DNA of 44,371 nucleotides. Source: Actinomycetes bacterium (GTDB taxonomy: Bacteria > Actinomycetota > Acidimicrobiia > Acidimicrobiales > Bog-793). How positions within the stretch are numbered: the first letter of the stretch is position 1; each line of letters begins with the position of its first letter. The translations under genes were made by a program, and so were the position numbers. Under the pieces are notes generated by a model that did no database searches, had not been told where the DNA came from, and worked only from the letters and a program-made list of their open reading frames with translations. The DNA lies in contig JAKBAA010000020.1 in assembly GCA_021809425.1 (NCBI GenBank), positions 1 to 44,371 of the forward strand, given 5' to 3'. This document shows, piece by piece, positions 16,443 to 24,197 of this stretch.

Positions 16443-17348
16443 TCAGGGCCGGCGCCGCAGGAACCGCTCGATCTCCTCCGCCAGGCCCTCGCCCGACAGG
16501 TCGTCGCCGCTCCCCTCCATCTCCTCGAGGCGCGCCACGTAGGCGGCAACCCCGTCGTCGTCGGCCACGAGCTCGTCCATCCGCCGCTCGTACTCCTCGG
16601 CCAGGTCGGCCAGCTCGCCGTCGTCGACCCCCCCGCCGAGCAGCAGCCCGGTCACGCGCAAGAGCGCAAGCGACGCCTTCGGCGACACCGGCAGCGAGTA
16701 GCACGGCACGCTCGCCCACACCGACGTCACCGGCACGCCCGCCGCCGCGAACACCTCGCCGAGCACCCCGACGATCCCGGTCGGCCCCTCGTACTGCGAC
16801 GGCTCGATCCCCAGCGCGTCCAGCCGGGCGGCCGCCGTCGCCGTCCCGCTCAGCGGCACCGCCCGGTGGTGGGTCACCTCGGACAGGTAGGCGCCGAGCA
16901 GCACCACCTCGCCGATCCCGATGCCCCGCGCCAGCCCGACCACCGTGTCGCAGTACGTCGGCCACCGCAGCTGCGGCTCCGGGCCGCGCAGCAGCACCAC
17001 GTCGCGCCCGAGCCCCGGCGCCGTGGCGATCGACAGCGACGTCACCGGCCAGCCGATCCGCCGCCCGCCGTCCGGGGTCGACACGACCTCCGGTCGCGTC
17101 TCGGTGAAGTCGACGAACTCCTCCGGGTCGACCTCGGCGAACGGCTGTGCCCGCCACTGGCGGGCCAGCTCGGCCACCGCCCCCGACGCCGCCTCTCCGG
17201 CGTCGTTCCAGCCGTCGAACGCCGCCACCAGCAACGGATCGCGCAGCGCCGCCTTGCGCAGCAGCCGCACCGGCGACCTCCCGGGCGACCCGCCGTCCCG
17301 CCGGGTCCTCCGAGCCCGCCCAAAGATCCCGCTGCCGCGCTCAGCCAC
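16443..17348 (-). CDS. PAC2-family protein (proteasome assembly chaperone-like)
   Basis: 301 residues. Family markers: AAFDGWNDAGEAA near the N-terminus, the LRGPEPQLRW segment, GAYLSEVTHHR, and PCYSLPVSPKASLALL in the second half. PAC2 proteins resemble archaeal/eukaryotic proteasome assembly chaperones, and actinobacteria with or without proteasomes carry them; the biochemical role is not known. AAGGAGG lies seven bases before GTG 17348 and only four before the adjacent GTG 17351, so 17348 is chosen. The C-terminal region is Glu/Asp-rich and helical. Confidence 0.82.
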   Translation of the reverse strand: MAERGSGIFGRARRTRRDGGSPGRSPVRLLRKAALRDPLLVAAFDGWNDAGEAASGAVAELARQWRAQPFAEVDPEEFVDFTETRPEVVSTPDGGRRIGWPVTSLSIATAPGLGRDVVLLRGPEPQLRWPTYCDTVVGLARGIGIGEVVLLGAYLSEVTHHRAVPLSGTATAAARLDALGIEPSQYEGPTGIVGVLGEVFAAAGVPVTSVWASVPCYSLPVSPKASLALLRVTGLLLGGGVDDGELADLAEEYERRMDELVADDDGVAAYVARLEEMEGSGDDLSGEGLAEEIERFLRRRP

Positions 17349-17355
17349 CACGCCG

Positions 17356-17362
17356 CCTCCTT
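17356..17362 (-). promoter_or_regulatory. Ribosome binding site that decides the PAC2 start
   Basis: AAGGAGG followed by tandem GTG codons at 17351 and 17348; the normal 7-base spacing selects the second. Confidence 0.6.
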
Positions 17363-17454
17363 CGTCCCGGCCCAGCCTACCGGCGCGCCGGGCGCCACCG
17401 AGGCCGCGCCGTGCTGCACCGCCGCCCGCCCGGAGCCGGCGGTGCCGGTCCTCC

Positions 17455-17460
17455 TACACT
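17455..17460 (+). promoter_or_regulatory. -10 box for leaderless GNAT transcript
   Basis: TACACT followed by exactly six bases and then ATG, with no Shine-Dalgarno sequence. The same TACACT-N6-ATG layout recurs at the MFS gene 618 bp downstream. Confidence 0.55.
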
Positions 17461-17466
17461 GCGCCG

Positions 17467-17988
17467 ATGACCGTCCCGATGGCCGACCACGAGGTCCGCG
17501 TCGAGCGTGTGGCCGACCCCGGCCACGAGCACGTCGCCGCGCTCGCCCGCCTCCTTCCCCAGCTCTCCTCCTCTGCCCCCACCCCCGACCGCTCCACCCT
17601 CGCCCACCTCTGTCACCCGGCCGGCCCCGTCCGCCTGTTCGCCGCGCGCCTCGCCCCCCCGGCCGCCGCCCCGCCGCCGCCCCACCGGCCCGCTGGCCCC
17701 CCGCCCGGCGACGGCCCCCTCGTCGGCTTCGCCCTCCTCGTCGTCTTCTCCACCCTCACCGGCACCCGCGGCCTCGTGGAGGACGTCGTCGTCGACGAGG
17801 CCGCCCGCAACCACGGCGTCGGCACGTCCCTCGTCGAGCACCTCGTCCAGGCCGCCCGCGACGAGGGCTGCCGTACCCTCGACCTCACCTCACGGCCCTC
17901 CCGCGAAGCGGCCAACCGCCTGTACGCCCGCTGCGGCTTCGTCCGGCGCGACACCAACGTCTGGCGCCATCCCCTCGACCCGCGCTGA
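17467..17988 (+). CDS. GNAT-family N-acetyltransferase
   Basis: 173 residues. The acetyl-CoA-binding core is in the second half: VEDVVVDEAARNHGVGTSLVEHL carries the Q/RxxGxG-like loop (degenerate as RNHGVG), followed by TSRPSREAANRLYARCGF, the classical final strand-helix. A Pro-rich insert of about 25 residues (around 72-97) interrupts the N-terminal half. Substrate not predictable. Probably translated from a leaderless mRNA. Confidence 0.83.
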   Translation: MTVPMADHEVRVERVADPGHEHVAALARLLPQLSSSAPTPDRSTLAHLCHPAGPVRLFAARLAPPAAAPPPPHRPAGPPPGDGPLVGFALLVVFSTLTGTRGLVEDVVVDEAARNHGVGTSLVEHLVQAARDEGCRTLDLTSRPSREAANRLYARCGFVRRDTNVWRHPLDPR

Positions 17989-18072
17989 CCCCCACCGGCC
18001 TCGCGGCACCGACTGCCTCGGCCGACATCGACGCACCGGTCGCCCGGCCGACCTCCTGGCCAGATCGTTCGT

Positions 18073-18078
18073 TACACT
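18073..18078 (+). promoter_or_regulatory. -10 box for leaderless MFS transcript, inside a short palindrome
   Basis: TACACT, then six bases, then ATG 18085. The box lies within GTTA-CAC-TAAC (18072-18082), a short palindrome where a TetR/MarR-type repressor could sit; no cognate regulator is adjacent. Confidence 0.5.
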
Positions 18079-18084
18079 AACTAC

Positions 18085-19866
18085 ATGGCACTAAGCGGGC
18101 GGTCGCGGCGGGTGGCGGCGGCACCGGGGGCGCCGGCCACGGCCGCCGGCGGTCACGGCGACCGCTACAAGTGGGTCGTCCTGTCCAACACGACGCTCGG
18201 CGTGCTGATGGCCACGATCGACACCTCGATCATGCTCATCGCCTTGCCCGACATCTTCCGGGGCATCCACATCGACCCGCTGCTGCCGGGCAACAGCTTC
18301 TACCTGCTCTGGATGATCCTCAGCTTCATGGTGGTGACGAGCGTGCTCGTGGTGAGCCTCGGCCGCGTCGGCGACATGTACGGGCGCGTCCGGATGTACA
18401 ACCTGGGCTTCGCCGTCTACACCCTCTTCTCGCTGCTGCTCACCGTCACCTGGATGAGCGGCACGGCCGGCGCGCTGTGGCTCGTCGTGATGCGCGTCTT
18501 CCAAGGGGTCGGCGCGGCGATGCTCATCGCCAACTCGGCCGCCATCCTCACCGACGCCTTCCCCGAGGACCAACGGGGGATGGCCCTCGGGATCAACCAG
18601 GTGGCCGGCATCAGCGGCTCGTTCATCGGCCTCGTCCTCGGCGGCGTCCTCGCCCCGATCGAGTGGCGGCTCATCTTCCTCGTCTCCGTCCCGATCGGCG
18701 CCTTCGGCACCGTGTGGGCCTACCGCAAGCTGCGCGAGGTGCCCCGGCGCCAGCACGGCCGGCTCGACTGGCCGGGCAACCTCACCTTCGGCCTCGGCCT
18801 CGTCGCCCTGATGGTGGGCATCACCTACGGCATCCAGCCGCACGGCCACTCGACCATGGGCTGGACCAGCCCGTTCGTCGACGGCTGCCTGGCCGGCGGC
18901 GCCGCCCTGCTCGTCGCCTTCGCCGCCATCGAGCGGCGCGTCCCCGACCCGATGTTCCGCCTCCGCCTCTTCCGCATCCGGGCCTTCACCGCCGGCAGCA
19001 TCTCGACCCTCCTCGCCGCCCTCGGCCGCGGAGGCCTCATGTTCATGCTGATCATCTGGCTCCAGGGCATCTGGTTGCCCGAGCACGGCTACAGCTTCGC
19101 CAACACCCCCCTGTGGGCCGGCATCTACATGCTCCCGCTCACCGCCGGCTTCCTCGCCGCCGGGCCGGTCTCGGGGCTGCTGTCCGACCGGTTCGGCTCC
19201 CGCCCGTTCGCCTCCGGCGGCATGGTCGTCGCCGCCGCCTCGTTCCTCCTCCTCGAGCTGCTGCCGGTCGACTTCCCCTACTGGGCGTTCGCCCTGCTCC
19301 TGCTCATGAACGGGCTCGCCATGGGTGCCTTCTCGGCACCCAACCGGGCCGGCGTCATGAACAGCCTGCCCCCCGAGCACCGTGGGGTGGGCTCCGGGAT
19401 GAACGCCACCTTCCAGAACGCCGCCCAGGTCCTGTCGATCGGGTTCTTCTTCACCCTCATCATCGTCGGCCTCGCCGGGTCGCTCCCCGGGGCGATCGCC
19501 CATGGCCTCACCGCCCACGGCGTCCCCCCGGCCGTCGCCCACCGGGCCGCCGGCCTGCCGCCCGTCTCCACCGTGTTCGCCGCCTTCCTCGGCTACAACC
19601 CCGTCCAGCACCTCGTCGGCGCCACCACCTTGGCCCACCTCCCGGCCGGCCAGGCCGCCCTGCTCACCGGGCGCTCCTTCTTCCCTTCCCTCATCGCCGG
19701 CCCGTTCGCCAGGGGGCTGCACACCGCCTTCGACTTCGCCGCCGCCTGCTGCCTCGTGGCCGCCGGCACCTCCTGGCTGCGCGGCGGCCGCTTCGTGTTC
19801 AGCGAGCCGGCCGCCGCCCACGACCACGTCCCCGGAGACGGCGAGCACGCCGAGGTGGCCGGCTAG
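18085..19866 (+). CDS. MFS drug exporter, DHA2 (14-helix, EmrB/QacA-like) family
   Basis: 593-residue inner-membrane proton antiporter with about 14 hydrophobic helices. It has LMATIDTSIMLIALPDI in helix 1 (the DHA2 D1 motif), GRVGDMYGRVRMY after helix 2 (motif A), and a helix-5 antiporter-like region GISGSFIGLVLGGVLAP. Substrate unknown; multidrug or lipid-like compounds are typical. A long loop between the last two helices (about 475-545) is unusual. The ORF ends inside the first unit of a 20-bp tandem repeat. Leaderless start supported by TACACT-N6-ATG. Confidence 0.88.
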   Translation: MALSGRSRRVAAAPGAPATAAGGHGDRYKWVVLSNTTLGVLMATIDTSIMLIALPDIFRGIHIDPLLPGNSFYLLWMILSFMVVTSVLVVSLGRVGDMYGRVRMYNLGFAVYTLFSLLLTVTWMSGTAGALWLVVMRVFQGVGAAMLIANSAAILTDAFPEDQRGMALGINQVAGISGSFIGLVLGGVLAPIEWRLIFLVSVPIGAFGTVWAYRKLREVPRRQHGRLDWPGNLTFGLGLVALMVGITYGIQPHGHSTMGWTSPFVDGCLAGGAALLVAFAAIERRVPDPMFRLRLFRIRAFTAGSISTLLAALGRGGLMFMLIIWLQGIWLPEHGYSFANTPLWAGIYMLPLTAGFLAAGPVSGLLSDRFGSRPFASGGMVVAAASFLLLELLPVDFPYWAFALLLLMNGLAMGAFSAPNRAGVMNSLPPEHRGVGSGMNATFQNAAQVLSIGFFFTLIIVGLAGSLPGAIAHGLTAHGVPPAVAHRAAGLPPVSTVFAAFLGYNPVQHLVGATTLAHLPAGQAALLTGRSFFPSLIAGPFARGLHTAFDFAAACCLVAAGTSWLRGGRFVFSEPAAAHDHVPGDGEHAEVAG

Positions 19867-19920
19867 CGCCCGAGGCGGCCGGCTCGCGCCCGAGGCGGCC
19901 GGCTCGCGCCCGAGGCGGCC
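19861..19920 (+). repeat. Three 20-bp tandem repeats at the end of the MFS gene
   Basis: Units at 19861-19880, 19881-19900 and 19901-19920 are identical except that the first has A where the others have C. That A makes the TAG stop of the MFS gene, so a single base change would extend the protein through the repeat. The spacer continues to the gltA promoter. Confidence 0.85.
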
Positions 19921-19943
19921 GCCCGACGGGTACCCCGGCCCGG

Positions 19944-19974
19944 TTGTCCCCGTTCGGGTGCGTGGTCCTAGGAT
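19944..19974 (+). promoter_or_regulatory. Putative promoter of gltA
   Basis: TAGGAT (19969-19974) as -10, with a weak TTGTCC (19944-19949) 19 bp upstream as possible -35. The predicted 5' leader of about 45 bases contains the AAGGAGGG ribosome binding site. Confidence 0.4.
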
Positions 19975-20026
19975 CGGCGAGCGGCGGGGAACGGGCCGGA
20001 CAGTGGACCCAAGGAGGGCGACGGGC

Positions 20027-21298
20027 GTGCAAGAGAGCGTCACCATCACGGACAACCGGACCGGTCAGTCCGTCGAGATCCCGATCGTCGACGGCGGCGT
20101 CAGCGCCACCGAGTGGTCGAAGCTGCTCCCCGGGCTCTGGTTCTACGACCCCGGGTTCTCGGCGACCGCCGAGTGCGAGAGCGCCATCACCTACATCGAC
20201 GGCGACGCCGGCATCCTGCGCTATCGCGGCTATCCCATCGAGCAGCTGGCCGAGCGCTCCACCTACCTCGAGGTGGCCTACCTCCTCCTCCACGGGGAGC
20301 TGCCGACCGATGCCCAGCTGGCCGGGTGGGTCGACGAGATCACCCACCACACCTACATCCACGAGAACATGCGCAAGCGGTTCCTCGAGGGGTTCCACTA
20401 CGACGCCCACCCGATGGGCATGCTCGTCTCGGCGGTCGGCGCCCTGTCGACCTTCTACCCCGAGGCGAAGCACATCGACGACGACGACGTCCGCCACAAG
20501 CAGATCGTGCGGCTCATCGCCAAGATGCCCACCCTGGCCGCCGCCGCCCACCGCTTCAGCGTGGGGCTGCCCTTCGTCTACCCCGACAACTCGCTCAGCT
20601 TCGCCGAGAACTTCCTCTCGATGATGTGGAAGACCGCCGAGCCCCGCTTCCAGGCCGACCCGGCGCTCGCCCGGGCGATCGACCTCCTCTTCATCCTCCA
20701 TGCCGACCACGAGCAGAACTGCTCGACCACCGCCATGCGCGTCGTCGGCTCGTCCCACGCCGACCCCTACTCCGCCTGCGCCGCCGCCGTCGCCGCCCTC
20801 TACGGGCCCCGTCACGGCGGTGCCAACGAGGCCGTCCTGCGCATGCTCACGGCCATCGGCACCATCGACGCCGTCCCCGACTTCGTCCGCTCCGTCAAGG
20901 AGGGCCACGGCCGCCTCCAGGGGTTCGGCCACCGCGTCTACAAGAACTACGACCCCCGCGCCAAGATCATCCGCAAGGCCGCCTACGACGTCTTCGAGGT
21001 CACCGGAAAGAACCCCCTCCTCGACATCGCCCTCAAGCTCGAGGAGGTGGCCCTCGCCGACGAGTACTTCATCGCTCGCCGCCTCTACCCCAACGTCGAC
21101 TTCTACTCGGGCCTCATCTACCAGGCCATGGGCTTCCCCCTCGAGACCTTCCCGGTCCTCTTCGCCATCCCCCGCACGGCCGGCTGGCTGTCCCACTGGG
21201 CCGAGATGCTCGAGCAGCAGACCAAGATCGCCCGCCCCCGCCAGCTCTACACCGGCCAGGCCGAGCGCGACTACGTGCCGATCGAGCGCCGCTCCTGA
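20027..21298 (+). CDS. gltA: Citrate synthase
   Basis: Condenses acetyl-CoA and oxaloacetate, the entry step of the TCA cycle; cytoplasmic. 423 residues, the type II (hexameric, NADH-sensitive family) length. Catalytic residues are His228 in HADHEQN, His302 in GFGHRVYK and Asp358 in VDFYSG. The N-terminal beta-rich domain found in E. coli-type enzymes is present (VTITDNRTGQSVEIP). GTG start with AAGGAGGG eight bases upstream. Single-gene unit, closed by a strong hairpin at 21401-21435. Confidence 0.95.
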   Translation: MQESVTITDNRTGQSVEIPIVDGGVSATEWSKLLPGLWFYDPGFSATAECESAITYIDGDAGILRYRGYPIEQLAERSTYLEVAYLLLHGELPTDAQLAGWVDEITHHTYIHENMRKRFLEGFHYDAHPMGMLVSAVGALSTFYPEAKHIDDDDVRHKQIVRLIAKMPTLAAAAHRFSVGLPFVYPDNSLSFAENFLSMMWKTAEPRFQADPALARAIDLLFILHADHEQNCSTTAMRVVGSSHADPYSACAAAVAALYGPRHGGANEAVLRMLTAIGTIDAVPDFVRSVKEGHGRLQGFGHRVYKNYDPRAKIIRKAAYDVFEVTGKNPLLDIALKLEEVALADEYFIARRLYPNVDFYSGLIYQAMGFPLETFPVLFAIPRTAGWLSHWAEMLEQQTKIARPRQLYTGQAERDYVPIERRS

Positions 21299-21400
21299 CC
21301 GACCTCGTCGGCCGGCCGGCAATCTCTGGCGCGGATGTCACGGATGCGCTAGACAGATGCCGACGCCGGCCCGACGGTCGGAACTGAGGGGGGATCCAGG

Positions 21401-21435
21401 CGGAGGGCCTGTCGGCACGGCCGACGGGCCCTCCG
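21401..21435. terminator. Strong bidirectional terminator between gltA and rlmB
   Basis: A 16-bp stem (21401-21416 with 21420-21435) closed by a three-base loop, with one G-T wobble. No U-tract, as is common in high-GC actinobacteria. It lies between convergent genes. The 100 bases between the gltA stop and this hairpin hold no ORF. Confidence 0.75.
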
Positions 21436-21493
21436 TCGCGTCCCGGGCACGGGCTGGCGACGAGGCCGTCCCGCTGGAGCGGCCGGCACCGCC

Positions 21494-22393
21494 TCAGGGC
21501 TCGGCGGTCCCCCCCGCCCGGCGCCGGGCGACCGAGAAGCAGGCGACGGCGGCCGCCGCCGCCACGTTGAGCGACGGCAGCGGGCCCGGCATCGGGATGC
21601 GAGCCAGCACGTCGCAGCGGGCCGACGTGAGCGGCGCCAGGCCGCGCCCCTCGGCGCCCACCACGAGCACCACCGGCTGGTCGAGCACCGCCACCTCCTC
21701 GAGGTCGGCGGCCCCCCGCTCGTCCAGCCCGACCCGCCACAGCCCGGCACGCCCGAGCCCCTGCAGCCCCGCCGGCGATCCCGACACGAGGGCCACCGGC
21801 AGGTGCTCGACGGCGCCGGCGGCCGCCTTGACGGCGGCCGGACCGAGGTGGGCGGCGCGCCGGCGCGGCAGCACCACGCCGGTCGCCCCTGCCGCACAGG
21901 CGCTGCGCAGGACGGCGCCCAGGTTGTGCGGGTCGGTCACCCCGTCCAGCAGCACCACGAACGCGCCGGGGGTGCACAGCGACTCGAGCGGCACCGCTCG
22001 CAGCGGCGCTGCCCGGGCGACCACGCCCTGGGGCACCTCGCTACGGGCCAGCCCCGCCACCGCGGCCCGCGGCACCCGCCGCACCGGCACACCGGCCGCC
22101 GCGGCGAGCGCCGCGATCTCCTCGAGGATCGGTGCCGGCTCCACCTCGGCGGCGACCACCACCTCCATCACCTCGCGCCGGCCGGCCGCCAGCAGCTCGC
22201 GCACCGCCCGGCGTCCCTCCACCTGCTCGCCGCCGAGGTCGTCGCCGACGGCTCCCGGGCCGGGGCCCGCCGGACGCCCCTGCGCGGCGCGGCCGGGGCG
22301 CCCGGTGGCAGGGCGCCCGGTGGCAGGGCGCCCGGAGCCGGGGCGCCCGCTGCCGGGGCGCCCGGAGCCGGGGAGGGGGCGGCGGGCGCTCAT
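21494..22393 (-). CDS. rlmB: 23S rRNA (guanosine-2'-O-)-methyltransferase, RlmB/TrmH (SpoU) family
   Basis: 299 residues. SpoU knot motifs: motif 1 DGVTDPHNLGAVLRSA, motif 2 VGAEGRGL, motif 3 IPMPGPLPSLNVAAAAAV. The N-terminal L30e-like substrate-binding domain starts at GRRAVRELL. A disordered basic tail at residues about 5-45 consists of five GSGRP/ATGRP pentapeptides followed by Gly/Pro-rich sequence, encoded by a 15-bp tandem repeat. The ATG start overlaps the ispF stop (ATGA). Mycobacteria have cysS between ispF and this gene; it is absent here. Confidence 0.88.
   Translation of the reverse strand: MSARRPLPGSGRPGSGRPGSGRPATGRPATGRPGRAAQGRPAGPGPGAVGDDLGGEQVEGRRAVRELLAAGRREVMEVVVAAEVEPAPILEEIAALAAAAGVPVRRVPRAAVAGLARSEVPQGVVARAAPLRAVPLESLCTPGAFVVLLDGVTDPHNLGAVLRSACAAGATGVVLPRRRAAHLGPAAVKAAAGAVEHLPVALVSGSPAGLQGLGRAGLWRVGLDERGAADLEEVAVLDQPVVLVVGAEGRGLAPLTSARCDVLARIPMPGPLPSLNVAAAAAVACFSVARRRAGGTAEP
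22296..22370 (-). repeat. Five 15-bp tandem repeats in the rlmB N-terminus
   Basis: Units of 15 bp starting at 22296, 22311, 22326, 22341 and 22356 encode GRP-containing pentapeptides. A length change of one unit would keep the frame. Confidence 0.9.
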
Positions 22394-22905
22394 GGCACCA
22401 CCGGGGATGGCCGGGTGAGCAGCACGACGGCCATGCACGCCAGGCCCTCCACCCGACCGAGCGCGCCGAGCCCCTCCGGCCGGGTCGCCTTCACGTGGAC
22501 CGGCCCGCCGGCGGCCGCCGACAGGCGCCGGCCCATCTCCTCCCGCTCCGGTGCCACCTTGGGCCGCTCGCCGACGAGGGTGCAGTCGGCGTTGACGAGC
22601 GACCAGCCGTCGGCCGACGCGCGCCGGGCCGCCTCGGCGAGCAGCGCCAGGCTGTCGGCGCCGCGCCAGGCCTCGTCGGTGTCGGGAAAGTGCCGCCCGA
22701 GGTCGCCGAGACCGGCCGCCCCGAGGACGGCGTCGGCGACGGCGTGCGCCACCACGTCGGCGTCGCTGTGCCCCCGCAACCCCGGCGATCCGGCGAAGGT
22801 CACCCCGCCGAGCACGAGCGGTCGTGCCGCCTCGTCGCCCTGGACGAACGGATGGACGTCGATCCCGAGCCCCACCCGCTGCTCGTGCCCCCCCTGGTCG
22901 CTCAC
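22390..22905 (-). CDS. ispF: 2-C-methyl-D-erythritol 2,4-cyclodiphosphate synthase
   Basis: Fifth step of the MEP isoprenoid pathway, releasing CMP. 171 residues; trimeric family. Zinc ligands in GIDVHPF, the GHSDADVVAHAVADA block, HFPDT, and a C-terminal RPEGLGALGR (usually TTEGLGFTGR, so partly divergent). GTG start fixed by a GTGA overlap with ispD. It acts directly after IspE, which is not in the window. Confidence 0.93.
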   Translation of the reverse strand: MSDQGGHEQRVGLGIDVHPFVQGDEAARPLVLGGVTFAGSPGLRGHSDADVVAHAVADAVLGAAGLGDLGRHFPDTDEAWRGADSLALLAEAARRASADGWSLVNADCTLVGERPKVAPEREEMGRRLSAAAGGPVHVKATRPEGLGALGRVEGLACMAVVLLTRPSPVVP

Positions 22906-23573
22906 GACCGGCCTTCCACCGGGTCGAGCCCCGCCACCGCCCACGCCTCCAGCCGCTCCAGGTCGACCGGGTCGGTCAGCTTCAGGTTGCGCGGCTCGCC
23001 GGGCACCACCACGACCTCCTCCCCGAGCGCCTCCAGCAGCGCCGCGTCGTCGGTCGCCTCGGCCCCGCTGGCGTGGGCCCGGCGCAGCACGGCATGCCGG
23101 AACGCCTGCGGCGTCTGCACCGCCACGAGCTCGGCCCGGTCCACCGTCGCCGTGATCCGGCCGCCACCGCCAACCCGCTTCAACGTGTCGCTCACCGGCA
23201 GCCCCGGCACCGCCCCGGCCGCCCCGGCGCGCACCGCCTCGACCACCCGTGCGAACAGCGCCGGGGTGGCGAGCGGGCGGGCGGCGTCGTGGACCACCAC
23301 GATCTCCACCCCGGCCGGCACCGCCGACAGCCCGGCGCGCACCGAGGTCGCCCGGGTCGGCCCCCCGGCCACGACGTGGCGGCATCCCGCGGCGGCCGCC
23401 CCGTCGCCGACGTTCTCGGCCGGCAGCACCAGCACCACCTCGTCGGCCACCGACCGGGCCACCCGCACCGACCACTCCAGCACCGGAACCCCGGCGAGCA
23501 GGGCGAACTGCTTCGGCCCGCCGTAGCGGCGGCCGGCGCCGGCGGCCACGACGACCGCCCAGGTCCCCCCCAC
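22902..23573 (-). CDS. ispD: 2-C-methyl-D-erythritol 4-phosphate cytidylyltransferase
   Basis: Third MEP-pathway step, transferring CMP from CTP to methylerythritol phosphate. 223 residues. The nucleotide-binding AAGAGRRYGGPKQF loop at the N-terminus, VVVHDAARPL in the middle and VQTPQAFR later are family signatures. GTG start eight bases after the carD stop, without a clear Shine-Dalgarno sequence, suggesting translational coupling to carD. Coupled downstream to ispF. Confidence 0.92.
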   Translation of the reverse strand: MGGTWAVVVAAGAGRRYGGPKQFALLAGVPVLEWSVRVARSVADEVVLVLPAENVGDGAAAAGCRHVVAGGPTRATSVRAGLSAVPAGVEIVVVHDAARPLATPALFARVVEAVRAGAAGAVPGLPVSDTLKRVGGGGRITATVDRAELVAVQTPQAFRHAVLRRAHASGAEATDDAALLEALGEEVVVVPGEPRNLKLTDPVDLERLEAWAVAGLDPVEGRS

Positions 23574-23581
23574 CGCCGCCG

Positions 23582-24058
23582 CTACGGCAACGCGGCGTTC
23601 AGCCGCTCCTCCGCCTCCGACTCGCTCACCCCGATGGCGAAGGTGAGCTCCGAGACGAGGATCTGGCGCGCCCGGTTCAGCATCCGCTTCTCGCCCGCCG
23701 ACAGGCCCTTGTCCTTGTCCCGGATCGACAGGTTCCGTACGACCTCGGCCACCTGGTAGATGTCGCCCGACTTCAGCTTCTCGACGTGGTTCTTGTACCG
23801 CCGCGACCAGTTGGTCGGCATCCTCGCCTCCTTCTTGCGAAGGACGGCAAAGACCTCCTCGACCTCCTCGTCGTTGATCACCTCGCGCAGCCCCACCTCC
23901 TCGGTGTTGTCTGCCGGCACCATCAGGGTGAGGTCGCCGTAGGCCAGGCGCAGCACCAGGTACTCACGCTGCTCGCCGAACGCCTCCCGCACCTCCCGCC
24001 GCTCCACCACGGCGGCGCCATGGTGCGGATAGACGACCTTGTCGCCGACGTCGAACAC
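23582..24058 (-). CDS. carD: CarD-family RNA polymerase-binding regulator
   Basis: 158 residues. The N-terminal RNAP-interaction (Tudor-like) domain (1-55: FDVGDKVVYPHHG) binds the beta subunit. The C-terminal helical DNA-binding part contains Trp84 (PTNWSRRY), the wedge residue that props open the -10 upstream fork in mycobacterial CarD. It stabilises open complexes at rRNA and other promoters and is essential in mycobacteria. GTG start with GAGGAG seven bases upstream. First gene of carD-ispD-ispF-rlmB. Confidence 0.93.
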   Translation of the reverse strand: MFDVGDKVVYPHHGAAVVERREVREAFGEQREYLVLRLAYGDLTLMVPADNTEEVGLREVINDEEVEEVFAVLRKKEARMPTNWSRRYKNHVEKLKSGDIYQVAEVVRNLSIRDKDKGLSAGEKRMLNRARQILVSELTFAIGVSESEAEERLNAALP

Positions 24059-24155
24059 TGCGGGACTCCTCGAGGATGCGGGCGAGAGCGGCCGCGGCGC
24101 TTGCGCGCCCTTTCGCCGCGCGCCTGGCCGCGACGAGCGGCACGAGCGCCTCCCA

Positions 24156-24161
24156 AGTGTA
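24156..24161 (-). promoter_or_regulatory. Putative -10 box of the carD operon
   Basis: TACACT on the minus strand in the 139-bp space between disA and carD; predicted leader about 90 bases. No clear -35 box. Confidence 0.45.
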
Positions 24162-24197
24162 CCGGAACGGGCCGTCGCCCGGGGGCAGGGTCCCTGC

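Noticed and set aside
19881..19920. Tandem repeat as exporter terminator
   Set aside because: Direct repeats give no single strong stem and there is no U-tract; they read as a minisatellite.
22296..22370. CRISPR-like short repeats
   Set aside because: Units are contiguous 15-mers without spacers and code in frame within rlmB.
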